This document shows, piece after piece, positions 12,417-23,635 of a DNA stretch of 64,000 nucleotides. The stretch comes from Brachypodium distachyon (lineage: Eukaryota; Streptophyta; Magnoliopsida; Poales; Poaceae). Made by a program: the position numbers and the translations under genes. Position 1 is the first letter of the stretch, and each line of letters starts with the position of its first letter. Where the stretch lies: the NCBI RefSeq assembly GCF_000005505.3, contig NC_016131.3, positions 9,817,501-9,881,500 on the forward strand, given 5' to 3'. The notes under the pieces are model-generated. The model was not told where the DNA came from and ran no database searches. It worked only from the letters and a program-made list of their open reading frames with translations.

Positions 12417-12632
12417 CTCCCTCCGGCCGGGTTTGTAAGTCTCATGCGGAATTTTATGTCAAATTTTGACCAAAAACTATATTAATAATATGATATTATT
12501 GTCCACAAAAATAATATTGTTATATTCGTAGAGAAACACTTTCCAATAGTATAACTTTTATATACATGCACTAAATATTCTTTATACAATTGTTGGTCAA
12601 AGTTTGATATAAAATTCTGCGTAATCCTTACA
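12417..12632. mobile_element. Stowaway-like MITE with truncated right end
   Basis: It begins at a TA with CTCCCTCCGGCCGGGTTTG. The internal arms TTTATGTCAAATTTTGACC and GGTCAAAGTTTGATATAAAA are inverted. The right terminus stops at TCCTTACA, where the next MITE begins, so the outer part of the right repeat is missing. That fits loss at the junction with the neighbouring element. Confidence 0.7.
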
Positions 12633-12634
12633 TA

Positions 12635-12839
12635 CTCCCTCTATTCCATGATATAATGTGTATAAATTTTTCTCATTTATTCCACAATACACCTCATTTT
12701 TCTCTTGGTACCCGCATTCGGCCAATAACTACTCACATCCATTTATTATTAACCAATATAACTGGCCAGGCACTAGAAACGAGAATGCCTTGGTCCAAGT
12801 GCACAAATCTATATGAGGTGTATTTTGAAATAAAGGGAG
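12635..12839. mobile_element. Stowaway-like MITE, ~205 bp
   Basis: It begins after TA with CTCCCTCTATTCC and ends near AAATAAAGGGAG, with diverged inverted arms (ATGTGTATAAATTT versus AAATCTATATGAGG). It abuts the truncated MITE on its left. The right-hand TA is not preserved, so the exact end is approximate. Confidence 0.6.
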
Positions 12840-13428
12840 AACCTGGATGGAGGAAGTACTCCGTAACATTTTGATCATATGTTTATCTTGGTCCGCATTC
12901 CGAAGTGGCTTAGATTATACGATCCCTAGACAAGTTTTCAAGAGGTATGAATTAGTGAAAAATTTCATTTGAAATTAATACCGCTGAGTCATACGAAACA
13001 ACCTCCGTAGGAAATTTATGAGCACTAGTACTTACTAAAATTCTACAAAGTCTCACTTATCGTGCAAAAGGTAGCAGTCATGATCACTAGCGTGACTGCA
13101 ATTAACTCAGCGGTATTAGTTAAGACATTGCACTCCCATCATCAAAGATCACTTCAATTTACGAATAGCACTTGTTCAGATGAAAAATGAATTAAACGAA
13201 AATGACGCTCAATTATTACTTATCTGAACTAAGGCACAGGTCCCTCTCTCACGGTGTGCACGACACTTCTTTTTAAATAAGGCCCTCCTCTTCTCCTCCC
13301 ATTCCCCTTCCCCCGTGGGAGGAGCGGAAGCAACAAGAGAGAAGAGGAAGAGAACATCACAATCACAGGAACATTTCTTCCCATTTCCCCTGGAGTAATG
13401 GATCAGAAAACTCCACGCTTCCCACTTG
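12840..13428. other. Upstream region of the FLZ gene
   Basis: No coding sequence. The segment lies directly upstream of the FLZ gene and becomes CT/GC-rich toward 13300. No specific operator can be assigned by eye. Confidence 0.45.
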
Positions 13429-13436
13429 TATAAATA
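13429..13436 (+). promoter_or_regulatory. Candidate TATA box of the FLZ gene
   Basis: TATAAATA lies about 520 bp upstream of the coding ATG. The intervening leader probably contains an intron: a GTAAAT donor near 13753 and a TCACAG acceptor near 13936 would remove the upstream ATGs, including that at 13903. This is inference from sequence alone. Confidence 0.45.
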
Positions 13437-13949
13437 CACAAACCCACTACTCACGAACCGCAAATCAAGCCTAAAGGCGACCTCTTTCTGGCGGTTTTCT
13501 GCTGCCAAGTTTTTCGATCCGGGGCCGGGGGGCGTGTTCATGCGAGCGGTTTCCGGTGAAATTTCGACTCCTTTTTGGTCGAGTTTTTTGTGTGATTTTC
13601 TTATTGTTTTTTTCCTCGTTGTCCGCCTTCCCATTCCTTGCTCAGAACCTGTCACCGTTTGGTTTGCTGAGTGGTTTTCTTGCTTAATTTACTGGGAGGA
13701 GACCGAGTAATTAAAGAACAAAATTGTGGTTCCTGATCAAATCTAAACTGAGGTAAATGTGTTGGAAGCAGCAGCCATTATAGTTCCAGTTTTGATCCAT
13801 CCAAGGACGTTGCTTTCTGGTGAGCTTTTGGCCTCTGCGCCGTCTCTGATTATTCTTTAAAGCTACACAACAAAAGCTTACGCAGAAGTTGCCATCTTTT
13901 TCATGATTAGTAATGGCCTGCACACATCACTCACAGGGATTCCGAGGCG

Positions 13950-16240
13950 ATGCTGCGCAACAGATCGAGAAGAGCAGTTGGTGCCAAGCAAGGAGGAGGA
14001 GGAGGAGGAGGAGGAGGAGGAGGCGGAGGTCTCGTGCCTCAGCCTGAGCCCCTCGCCACAGCCCAATCTTCGAGGCAGAGGAATCCTTCTTCTTCCTCTG
14101 CTGCGACGCCTCCTGCGTTTCCTTCCCCGAGGCCGTTCATGGCGTCCCCCCAGGCCGGGTTCTTGGACTGTACCGAGGGGCCATCCTCCTCCATGAGCCC
14201 CACCTCCATTCTCGAGACCAAGCAGTTCTGCTGCTCCGCGCTGCCCCCGTTCTTGTCGGAGAGAAGCCTCAAGAAGGCTCACATGGAGATAGCTGCTCCG
14301 GAGACGGCCAGCGCAGGCCTCGCCGACGTGCTCCGGGAGCACAGGGACACCAAGGCCGGGGGCGGCAAGGTGGTGTTCGGGTCGCAGCTCAGAATCCAGG
14401 TCCCTTCGGGCAGGGCGGTGGAGCTTGTGTCCTCCCCGATAGAGTTCGGCGTCAAGAACCGTGACGCGCAGCTGGCCGTCCTGTCGCCGGCCAGGAGGTT
14501 CTTGCCCGAGGTGGTGAACTCTCCTACCGCGCGGGTGTTCGCCGGCGGCGTCGCCCCCGGGGAAATGGCCATGTCGGAGGACTACACTTGCGTCATCTCT
14601 CGCGGCCCCAACCCGAGGACCATGCACATCTTCGATGACTGCATAGTCGAGAGCAGTGGGGATGTGCTCGTGGAGAAGATGGACAAGGGAGCGGGCATCG
14701 CCGCCGCCGATGGTGCCGCGGCGCCAGGGAACCGGTTTTTGAGCTTCTGCCATGCATGCCACAAACAACTTGGACATGCCAATGATATCTTCATCTATCG
14801 GTGAGTTCCCTTTTTTTTTTTTCTGTTGCTCTGTTGTAATGCTTCATCTATGCGGATCTCCTTAATTGCTCGCAGGAATGCTAATTTTCTTATACCAAGT
14901 TAATGCTATTTTTAGACACTGCATATAATAGATCAGAAGTGCATATATTTTGGTGATTAGTGTGGTTATTTCTGATGCTTGCTTATACGTGATTATATGC
15001 ATGAATGGTCTATCCATACTAACTGTAAGCTAAGATGATCTGAAGTTTGGACTTCAATTTTGAGATCATAATCTGCTAGATGTGAACTTTGGAACAGCAA
15101 CAATAACACACTGCAGATATTGAAATAGCACCATTAACACAAAACTCTGTAGTGGCATCATGGAGCAGAATATAATTCCTGAACTGCTGATTGCATGATA
15201 ACAAATAGTATGTGACAGATCCAGAGTTGATTGGAGAACATAATCCAGTGACACAATCACACCATGCTTTAAATGATATCATGATACCAACTTAAAAAAT
15301 TGAGATTGTTTTTCCTTTTGTACTGAGATGTTCTCAATTTTTATTTTCTGTCATTTGACATGCATGGACATGGCTTCCATCATTTCAAGTTCATGTAATC
15401 ACCAATTCACAGATTGTTGGCATATATTATGCATCTGCAGTACACTTCATCAAGATTATGTAAGTCTTGGCTGATCTTTGTGAATGGATTTGATTCTTCT
15501 TTAATTATTTTAAGCTCTTAATAGTTAACAGGCCTTTTTTGTGATGGAGCTCTTAGTAGGCCTTGTTTACTGGGAACAAAAATAGTTCTTCCTGAGGGAG
15601 ATGTTCTGATTCCACATTGCTTTCACATAGAAAACTATGCGAAAGGAGTTCATTATCCTAATGCCGGGGATTATCTTAACAATTTCCTGGGGCTGGGGAC
15701 TAAATTATTTGCACCCATTGATGTTGCTAGATGCTAAACCAGGTCCAGGTCCCAAGCCGTGGTAGTATTTGTGCTACAACTCCTGAGTCCTGACCATGAC
15801 CAGCTATCATCACAAAACAAAAGTTTTGGCATCTTAGTTGCTAGTTTGACAGCCTCGATGCCAAAAGATTATACTCACTTTGCTTCGATAGGACGGCTAG
15901 GGGGTCTGTCCCATGTCTTGTTCTTGGTTTCCTTGCTTTCTGCATGGTCCATGGATTGAAGTGATAACCCTAGCTTGGAGATGTGCTTAAAAACTTTTAG
16001 CTTCACGGTTTAAGATGCTATCTTCTCGATCTGAGTAGTTTTATTTGTGCAAAGACGTAACATGAACAGCAATTGCCCCAAAGAAGCTCTGGCTTCTAAT
16101 ACTTCAGCAGTTGGACCATTAGCATTGATCTATGACATAATTGGTTATTTTCTTTCTTCAGAGGTGATAAAGCATTCTGCAGCAACGAGTGCCGGTACCG
16201 GGAAATGCTTTTTGATGAAGCAGTGGACAACTTGCGCTAG
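13950..16240 (+). CDS. FLZ-type zinc-finger (DUF581) protein
   Basis: Two coding exons, 13950-14800 and 16162-16240, with GT..AG borders give 309 residues. The C-terminal FLZ domain (about 263-304) carries C267-x2-C270 and C290-x3-C294 spaced by 19 residues, and the intron falls inside the domain at the Arg codon before Gly-Asp-Lys. FLZ proteins are plant-specific adaptors that bind SnRK1 energy-sensor kinase subunits. That role is family knowledge and is not shown here. The N-terminal half is Ser/Pro-rich and disordered-looking, with 13 consecutive Gly at residues 15-27 from a GGA repeat. I chose the ATG at 13950 because it is the first in the frame joined to the FLZ domain. A long antisense frame over exon 1 is a GC shadow. 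Confidence 0.92.
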
Positions 16241-17850
16241 CTAAATAAGGAATGGCATTTGTAGGAGAATTTCTGTGGAGGAGAAGGCATGATCCTAAAT
16301 AACCGAGATGAGATTTCTTTTTTTATTTTATTGTCCTCAACTTTGCGAGATTGGATGATGTTTTTGGTCATGGCGAACAGGAATGATTTAGTCTTTTGCG
16401 GATTAAAGACCTTTGCCCACTTTTGCAAGAGGTTGCACTGTTGAAGATTCATGTCCTGGGGCACTTGTTTATGTGACTTTCCAGTTAATTGAAATTTGAT
16501 GCTCTTGTTCTATCCTGTCCTGTCATGCAAGTCAATTTTGGCAAGATATCATGTGATGTGAAGCCATTTATCACAGCATATACTCAGAATGTACTCTGAA
16601 ATCATTTTGCTAGATAAACTGAGGAAAGTAAACTAATCTCCATGGCTTTTGTTTTATCAGTTCCATTTTTCTTTGTAAGATTCTTAACGGTTCCATTCGA
16701 TCAAAATAAAACAGTAGTGACATATCATGTGTTTTATCACCATGGTAGACTAACCCTTTCACTTGCTTACTAATCAAAAGAGAAGATGGAACTGAAAGAA
16801 AAAACTTTTTCAGTGATTCAGGGGACAAAAGTAGAGCTAGGGTCAGCAGCCATCTTGAAAAGGTTGATAGGTTTGGGTGGAGTGTGTTGTAGCAGGCTAG
16901 CAGCTTTGGCATGCATGGCCCATTGGGGCCAATCACTTGTACTAAAATGAAACAGCCCCCACAAAGTATAATGAGAGCTCAACAGCTCCTAATCATCACA
17001 CTGTTTGTGTAATCGGTGAGTGCTGGACCAACATGATTATGATTGTCATGCCATCATTCACGAGCTCTGTTTTGTACTGTTGGGTCCCTTTCCAGTTGCT
17101 TTTGGTTGCTGTTACTACTGCATTATTGGAGCTGGTACTGCTGCACATAAATTTAAGCACCTGTACTTTAGGGGTGAAATCATGGGCTTTCGAGCTTTTG
17201 ACCCCTGGCCGGCCGATAGGTTTCTTGGTCTCTTCTTCTCTTCCATTTGCATTTAGATCATGCTGGTCACTGCATCTGACTGACTTTTGGAAAGAAAAGT
17301 CTAGTAATTTTCATTTTTGCTTATTTGTTTTGCCAGGCGGTGAAGAGTGGTACTGAATTTGTAAACTAATCTCCATTGCTTAATTAATGGATTGAGTCCG
17401 TCGGACTCCGGTTCGATTTTTTTTTAAGAACAAATATGACTCAATGCAATATATGTAACCTAGAACTGACTTCGGAACCAATTTATTCCATCCCGAATAT
17501 CGGTCTCTCAACTCTAAAACCAGGTGAACTTAGTACATCAATTGCCAATACCATATTGTTTTTGTCGCTCCCCATACCATTGCAAAATATTGACTGTTGA
17601 TGGTGCTATATAATTTTCAGTCAAAAGTTAGATCCAAGTAAAAAAAATCTTCATGGCATCGTATTTTCTATTTGAAGTGGGATTTTTAAGTTTTGAGATG
17701 ACTCTCCGGATAATGTGACATTGGTCCACGATCAACATTTTGCCATGGTGGCAAGTTTTCTGCCCGGACTTATCACATCTGCTCCTTGGTTTGGAGGAGC
17801 CAAATTGGAGTTGCAGTTCAACTTTCTTTTGTTAAGTTACTTTACTCTGG
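16241..17850. other. FLZ 3' flank and intergenic, no gene seen
   Basis: The first few hundred bases are probably the 3' UTR of the FLZ gene. The rest contains only short frames without family resemblance. Confidence 0.5.
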
Positions 17851-17872
17851 TTCGACATAAGATAGATGGAAT

Positions 17873-17946
17873 CACGCTCTGTAGGATTTGAACCTACGAC
17901 ATCGGGTTTTGGAGACCCGCGTTCTACCGAACTGAACTAAGAGCGC
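17873..17946 (-). tRNA. trnW-CCA: Plastid-derived tRNA-Trp (CCA), nuclear copy
   Basis: Read on the minus strand, the 74-nt segment starts GCGCTCTTAGTTCAG, has CCA in the anticodon position (GTCTCCAAAA), a GGTTCAAATCC T-arm, and an acceptor stem closing GCGCTCT with AGAGCGT. It looks intact, but as part of a nuclear plastid insertion it is probably not expressed. Confidence 0.88.
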
Positions 17947-18086
17947 TGTCATTCATTCAAAAAGAAAACCCTTTTCTACTCCTAACGTATTTCACGTACG
18001 TATAGTCTGCACAAATTCAAGTTATACCCACTTTACCTTTAATCAATCTCTTCGCTACTGCCCAGAAAGAAGAAATAAGTATTAGG

Positions 18087-18160
18087 TAGGGATGACAGGA
18101 TTTGAACCTGTGGCATTTTGTACCCAAAACAAATGCGCTACCAAGCTGCGCTACATCCCT
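18087..18160 (-). tRNA. trnP-UGG: Plastid-derived tRNA-Pro (UGG), nuclear copy
   Basis: On the minus strand the segment begins AGGGATGTAGCGCAG, has TGG in the anticodon loop (GTTTTGGGTAC), a GGTTCAAATCC T-arm, and an acceptor stem pairing AGGGATG with CATCCCT. It sits in the same insertion as trnW and in the plastid order. Expression from the nucleus is unlikely. Confidence 0.88.
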
Positions 18161-18260
18161 TTTCCAAATTGTTGTACAATGCCATTGTACACAATTCCTG
18201 TCTTCTTTTCCATATCATAATTTTCTTCTTCTTTCTCTATCTAGGAGACCATTAAATTCG

Positions 18261-19078
18261 GACACAGGGCGAAAAGTATGACTAATTTGTCCTAATATTG
18301 AAATTGAGCAACCAAAACTACACTTTCTTGACAGAGGAATGAAATGTATATATTTCTTTTAATTTTATTATATGTTTGGAATGTAGACAGCTAATGTTTG
18401 CTGCATGTACTCTGTATCCCAGAAAGATTATACAGAAGCCAGAATACCGTAGTTATCATCAAATAATTTTATGCAAGAATTATCGACAATGTCATTTATC
18501 ATACATTGCAATGTCCAAGTCCGGTGTGGATTCTCTGACTTAAGTTACCTGCCTTTGTGAAGCTGAAATGTGGGTCCCACGGTTGGCTGGTCCACTTGTC
18601 AGCCTCGTAAAGTCAGGTGAATTAAGTCAGCTGCCGGTCCAAGTCCCACCGACATCACCCACTGGCCATTGCAAAATCTTGTACCCTCCGGCTGAGCCGC
18701 TGAGTCAGGATCCGCTGAGGCAATGCCGAGCTACAGTTGTGCACATGGCATTTTTTTTTCGTTTTTTAATCTCAACAATGAAACACTTTTTTAGGCCCAA
18801 CTTCTGTGAATAAGTTCCTAGATAAATAGCATTTCTGCACATATTCCAGTTTGCTGTTCCCTTATTTTTCACTGGGAAATTACCAGGAATTTCGAGGGTT
18901 GCTCGCTCGGAAGTTCCAAAGCAGAGCAATCTTGCCAAACTAGCCGCTGCCGATCGAAATTGGATAAACATGATAACACCAATGATCACGGTTTCAGGTT
19001 TTGAACCTGTTACCATTGAAGATTTTACATGAGGAACTAACTGGTCTCTCCTGCCGACGAAGCTTTGGCGTCCTCCCG
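18261..19078. other. Intergenic, no gene seen
   Basis: No supported coding region. The part near 18540-18740 is moderately GC-rich but has no recognisable product. Confidence 0.5.
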
Positions 19079-19277
19079 TCACGTGAGCCGGGCACGGTCG
19101 GACGAGATGAAGCTGTACACCGCCGCGTTCTTGGCCTCGTCGCCGCCGGCGCCGGGGAAGACGATGTAGCTGCGCAGCACCCCTTCCCTCTGCGACCGCG
19201 CGTTCCCGACCTCCGTCAACGCCTCCAGCCTCTCCAGCCGCGGCAGCTCATCGAACACCTTCCCACCACCTGCGTCC
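19079..19277 (-). pseudogene. GNAT acetyltransferase fragment (C-terminal)
   Basis: This minus-strand frame matches the C-terminal third of the intact GNAT gene just downstream: L-x-R-L-E-A-L at its start, then R-E-G-V-L-R-S-Y-I-V and a final F-I-S-S-D. About 11 residues are missing exactly where motif B (the N-x-A-S-Q-R-V-L-E-K-A-G-F block) should be, and there is no N-terminal domain upstream. It is either a truncated paralogue or an orphan last exon, since a possible AG acceptor precedes it near 19278. The loss of motif B argues for a pseudogene. Confidence 0.65.
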
Positions 19278-19735
19278 AGACCAGAACACGCAAGTGTCAA
19301 ACGAGTTCACGGCGGCGCTGCTCGGATATGATGGTTTAATTTTACGGTCTCTCATTCAACGGTGAACCAGCGGTCAATTAACTGTAGTGGCATATTTATA
19401 TTCCATGCAAAATTTGAGTGACAAATTTAGAGAAAAAAATTCTAAGTGACATTTGAGCATCTGAACAAAATTTCAGCGGCAAATATGGAATTCTCTCCGT
19501 GTTTTCATCTTTTCTACAGAAAAAAGGAGGCTTTCCCTCTCCTTGGCGAGGCAGTAACCCATGTGGTTGGTTCCTTCGATCGTGACATGATGCTGTCATC
19601 GATAGACCAGCCACGACTTTTATCTTCTCCTCGATTTTTTATCGCTCAGAATACAAATGTTTGGATGCAACTGCAGCGCGAAGAACGTTGCGCGATAAAC
19701 TCAGGGAACGTGATCCCTTCCAAATCATACGACTC
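19278..19735. other. Spacer between GNAT fragment and GNAT gene
   Basis: I find no missing GNAT exons and no other coding signal in this interval. Confidence 0.5.
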
Positions 19736-20311
19736 CTAGAGCCCATGGGCCTCCACGGGCTTGTTCCGCCGATCCGTGTCGACGGAGCTGAACATGACCA
19801 TGTCCCTGGGCCTCCCCTTAAGCACGAGGTAGCGCCGCAGCACGCCCTCCCGGACGAACCCAGCCTTCTCCAGCACCCGCTGCGACGCCGGGTTCTCGCC
19901 GTCGGCCACGGCCTCCAGCCGCGCCAGCCACGGCCACTCCGCGAACGCCGCCTCCGCCGCCATCCTCACCGCGCGCGTCGCGATGCCGCGGCCCCAGTAC
20001 CCGTGCGCCAAGCGGTAGCCCAGGGACGCCCTTGTTGACGACGGCGAGCGTCGCCGGCTGCCGCCTTCCTCGGCGGGGCCAGGCTTGATGGATATGGAGC
20101 CCACCACCACGGAGCCGACGCAGATGGCGCGGTACCACGGGTGCGGCAGGACGTGGTCGAGGATGTAGCGGCGGGCCTCGTCGACGCGCGAGTAGGCTTC
20201 GCGGCGCTGGAAGCGGACGACGCGCGGGTCGGACGCCCAGGAGAAGAGCGCCTCCGTGTCGGCCTCGGCGAACTCGCGGAGGGTAACCTCCATCTCCGGC
20301 TCGCGCTCCAT
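19736..20311 (-). CDS. GNAT-family N-acetyltransferase, RimJ/RimL-like
   Basis: A single-exon gene of 191 residues. The N-terminal part (8-75) has the usual W-A-S-D-P-R-V segment and an H-P-W-Y strand. The acetyl-CoA-binding motif A is seen as G-Y-W-G-R-G-I-A-T-R (104-113), and motif B as N140-P-A-S-Q-R-V-L-E-K-A-G-F152. Such proteins transfer acetyl groups from acetyl-CoA to amines. The substrate of this plant subgroup is not evident from sequence. The start is the first ATG, followed by an acidic stretch and the beta-1 strand, and length is normal for the family. The truncated GNAT fragment 460 bp downstream in the same orientation suggests an old tandem duplication. Confidence 0.9.
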   Translation of the reverse strand: MEREPEMEVTLREFAEADTEALFSWASDPRVVRFQRREAYSRVDEARRYILDHVLPHPWYRAICVGSVVVGSISIKPGPAEEGGSRRRSPSSTRASLGYRLAHGYWGRGIATRAVRMAAEAAFAEWPWLARLEAVADGENPASQRVLEKAGFVREGVLRRYLVLKGRPRDMVMFSSVDTDRRNKPVEAHGL

Positions 20312-20505
20312 GTTCTTTGTGTGTGGCGTGTGCTCAGCTCCGCCTCCGATCGGTACCTATTTGGCGAGCCGGCGAGTTTGACCGGACAAGAGAACTGCGG
20401 TGTTTGACTTTGACTGTTGAGACACCTGATTTCGGCCAATCAAGAGCCAGAAATACCGAGGCGGAAAAAGTTCTTCCTGATTCCATTTGCCATCTTGGGG
20501 GTTTA

Positions 20506-20676
20506 GCGCTCGTTTGGATTGCGTCGTGGCTGCATGGTCGCCTGACCTGATGGCTGCCGGAGTGGTAAATTAATTTGTTTGGTTGATGTCCGGCCAGGCA
20601 GCTCAGCCACATCTAGGGTCAGTGCAACGTCAATTTTTTTCAGGCATTTTGTCCAGGCCTCTAACCAAACAGCCCC
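20506..20676. mobile_element. Tourist-like (PIF/Harbinger) MITE, 171 bp
   Basis: The ends are GCGCTCGTTTGGATTG and, read on the opposite strand, GGGGCTGTTTGGTTAG. The trinucleotide TTA is duplicated outside both ends (20503-20505 and 20677-20679). Small size, CTGTTTGG-type ends and a 3-bp TTA duplication fit Tourist elements. It lies about 195 bp upstream of the GNAT start codon, in its promoter region. Confidence 0.6.
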
Positions 20677-20679
20677 TTA

Positions 20680-21533
20680 CTGCTTGAAAGTACGGCAATT
20701 CATGAACTAAAATAAATTCAGAAATAGCGTACCGTCAGATGTTCCAAGGCATTCTATGCGGGATCGAGGCACTAGAGCGAAATTTCGGTCTCTTTTTGTC
20801 ACCATTAGCAAAATAAAATGGTGATCAAAACACCATTGAAATGAAAAGCGATAAAAGCTTCAAAAAAACTCAAGGCATCTGCGTTTTAGCAAAAAAATAA
20901 AATAAAACAAATAGTACGTACAAAGCCGAAGAAAACCACAAAAACGAAAGAAAATTCAACCTCATCTGATTTACATATGCCACGAAAGGACGCTAGGTAA
21001 AATAATACCGACCAAAGGTGGTCGGCACATGAAGGGGCCAGGGTGTGGTTTGGTTGGTTTCTTGTGGCAAAATCAGTCTACTCAGGTTCAAGTCCTATGC
21101 TTGTCATACGTGGTCGCATTATCAGGATTTACTCAAGGATTCAATCGGCATTGTTTTTTGGGTGGGAGTGATGTACCCGTCAACTACGAGATGCCTATGG
21201 TCGGCTCAGTTCCTGTGATGACTTCGTCAATCTTAAAATCTGCCGGTCAGCCTTTCGGAGGTGCTCATAAGTGCTCATAAGGTTAGGATACGCGTGTTTA
21301 CAGTCATAGGCACGAGGATACGTGCCTATTTGTGATCGTCCGCTGTTTTTGAAAAAAAAAATCGATTTAGCATGGTCTAAATTGAACGTACACAGCCCAG
21401 TTGTCGGCCTCTAGTTAACGGGCTAGCTCACTCAAAGCCCTGAAAGGTGCCAGGATTCGCTTTCCCAAACCCGAGAGCCAGATCCAGACGAAAAAACCCA
21501 GCAAACTCGAACCAAACCAAGCTAGGCGCAGCC
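20680..21533. other. Region between the Tourist-like MITE and CDC73
   Basis: No independent gene. The last roughly 100 bp are probably the CDC73 leader. A frame at 21029-21280 is not family-like. Confidence 0.45.
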
Positions 21534-23635
21534 ATGGATCCCCTCTCCGTGCTCCGGGACTACGCCGCCCGCGACGAGTTGGACAAGATCATCTTCTCCG
21601 GCGACGACATCCTCTTTGGCTCGGACTACTCCTTCCCCGCCAACGTGCCCACCGCCTTCACCTCCAAGCAGTCCGGCCGCCCCTACCCCCTCTCCGCCGC
21701 CGTCTTCCTCGCGCAGCACAACGACCTCAAGCACACCGACTTCCTCCAGGCCGCCCGCCTCCGTCGCATCCCGCCCGTCTCCCTCCCTGACCGCAAGACC
21801 TTCCTCGACTTCCTTCAGTACGGCGACAACTCCCTCCCTTCCGAACCCCTCCTCCCATCGTCCCTCCCACCCTTCTCTCAGGATGCCCAGCCGCCGCCGC
21901 CCGAGGAATCCATCGCCGACGAGGCCTCCACCGCCCACATCCGCTCCCTTGAGCGGCCTCTCAAGGACCGCAACGCCATCCTCGACGCCCGCGGCCGCGA
22001 CTTCCTCGCCATTTACCACAGCGTGCTGCGCCGCGAGGAGGAGCGCGTGCGCAACAAGGACAGCGCACCCCCCTCGGGCCGGCACGAGCCCTCCGTGACC
22101 GCGGTCGCCCTCGCGAATCCCAAGGTTGAGAAGGTTGTCGGCGACGGCTTCGTGCCCATTATACTGGTGCCTAGCGCGTCGCAGACGCTGATTACGATCT
22201 ACAATGTGAGGGAGTTCCTAGAGGACTTCGTGTTCGTGCCGAGCGAGGAGAGGATGCGGGCGATGAAGGGGAGCCCGAAGCCTGAGTGTGTCACGGTGCA
22301 GAAGAAGCATCGCGGGGAGAGGATGGGCGCAGCTGGGGGTCCAGTGTCGTTCGAGGTAAGGGACAAGCCGGCTTCACTCAAGCCGGACGATTGGGCACGA
22401 GTGGTGGCCGTGTTTGTGCTCGGAAAGGAGTGGCAGTTCAAGGACTGGCCCTTCAAGGATCATGTAGACATCTTTAACAAGGGTGAGTGTTTCATCTGTT
22501 TCTCGTGCTCCACTGTTTGTGCATCTTTGGTTTGTGTTAGCATCTCATAGCCTCCTTTTCTCCCAAGAAACTATAAGAAATAAAAGCATAAGTGATTGAA
22601 GCAATTCAAGATTTTCCTACTGATGTTCATATGAATTGTCGATCAGCATTACAGGATAGGGTTGGTTTACTCTTGTTTTTGTATAGAGCTAGTAGTCTTT
22701 GAATGATCACTTTGTTATCACAATTTAGTTAAAGTGCTTGTAGCATTAACATTGACTAGTTTCGAAGAAATAATTGCTGCTATAGTATTCAATGTTGCAT
22801 CAGGTAATACCTACTACAAATTACCGTCTATTATTTTTCGTTAAAAGGGGTATCATCTGGTGTCAGTGACGTTACCAAAGGTACAATGGCACAGGGCTTA
22901 TCATGGGTATGCCCCAAGGCACATAATGGGGATGAACACCATCATGCAGATAACCGGGCGAAGTTTTTTTGTTCGAATGAGGGTAGAACATAGGCGAGGG
23001 TGGCGACATTCCGGGAGGATACTAAGGTTCTCATTGCTTAATTGATATGGATGGACCAGCCCATTTAGGTTTATATAGATTGGACTCCTGCCATGCAGAC
23101 AGTAACTAGCCTAATGTAACCAAGTTCTAATTAATAGGCACTATTCTAATACTACGGGCGATTCACTAACTTATGGGCTATTCACATATTGTAATGCTGG
23201 CTGCCCCTTAACCCTATCCATCCCACTCCCTATCAAGGTGTCTCAGTAACTTGGTCAGAAAATGCTATTTTTGATGGAATGTAAATCCTTAGAATGCTCT
23301 GTTTATCACTCAGCATGAGGTATTGCTACCATCTGTGGATTAACATCTTAAACTTGTTTCAGTTATTGGTTTCTATATACGTTTTGAAGATGATAGTGTG
23401 GAGGCAGCAAAAGTGGTCAAACAATGGAATGTGAAAATCATATCTGTGAGTGTGGGATTAATTGGAAGTTTGTCTTTGTTATTTATATTCAATTTTTATT
23501 TTGCTCTCACTTACAGTTACTTGGTTTTGTTATGGACTTGTGGTGCAGATAAGCAAAAATAAAAGGCATCAAGACAGACCAGCTGCTCTTGAGGTATGGG
23601 AGCGACTAGAGGAGTTTGTGCGGGCACGTTCATAA
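21534..23635 (+). CDS. CDC73: CDC73 / parafibromin, PAF1 complex subunit
   Basis: Three coding exons (21534-22482, 23363-23445, 23549-23635) with GT..AG borders and continuous frame give 372 residues. The start M-D-P-L-S-V-L-R-D-Y matches the conserved CDC73 N-terminus. The C-terminal Ras-like domain (about 202-372) shows F-V-P-I-I-L-V-P, then Y-N-V-R-E-F-L-E-D-F, and ends with K-R-H-Q-D-R-P-A-A-L-E-V-W-E-R-L. CDC73 is a subunit of the nuclear PAF1 complex, which travels with RNA polymerase II and promotes H2B ubiquitylation and H3K4/K36 methylation; in Arabidopsis its orthologue (PHP) affects flowering repressors. The N-terminal and C-terminal domains are joined by a Pro-rich linker. Length is close to other plant CDC73 proteins and shorter than the animal form. 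Confidence 0.96.

Larger units (their letters stand above)
17850..18260 (-). other. Plastid DNA insertion (NUPT): trnW-trnP spacer region
   Basis: Two plastid-type tRNA genes lie on the minus strand, separated by about 140 bp of plastid-like spacer and followed by AT-rich sequence like that between trnP and psaJ. This is the gene order of grass chloroplast genomes (petG-trnW-trnP-psaJ). The segment is surrounded by nuclear genes, so it is a nuclear plastid-derived insertion. Borders are approximate because the plastid flanks cannot be aligned here. Confidence 0.85.

Noticed and set aside
13878..14777. 299-codon minus-strand frame over FLZ exon 1
   Set aside because: Antisense shadow of a GC-rich exon; Arg/Gly/His-rich with no family features, while the plus strand carries the FLZ domain and splice sites.
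21522..22085. 187-codon antisense frame over CDC73 exon 1
   Set aside because: Gly/Val/Glu-rich shadow with no homology; the sense strand is clearly CDC73.
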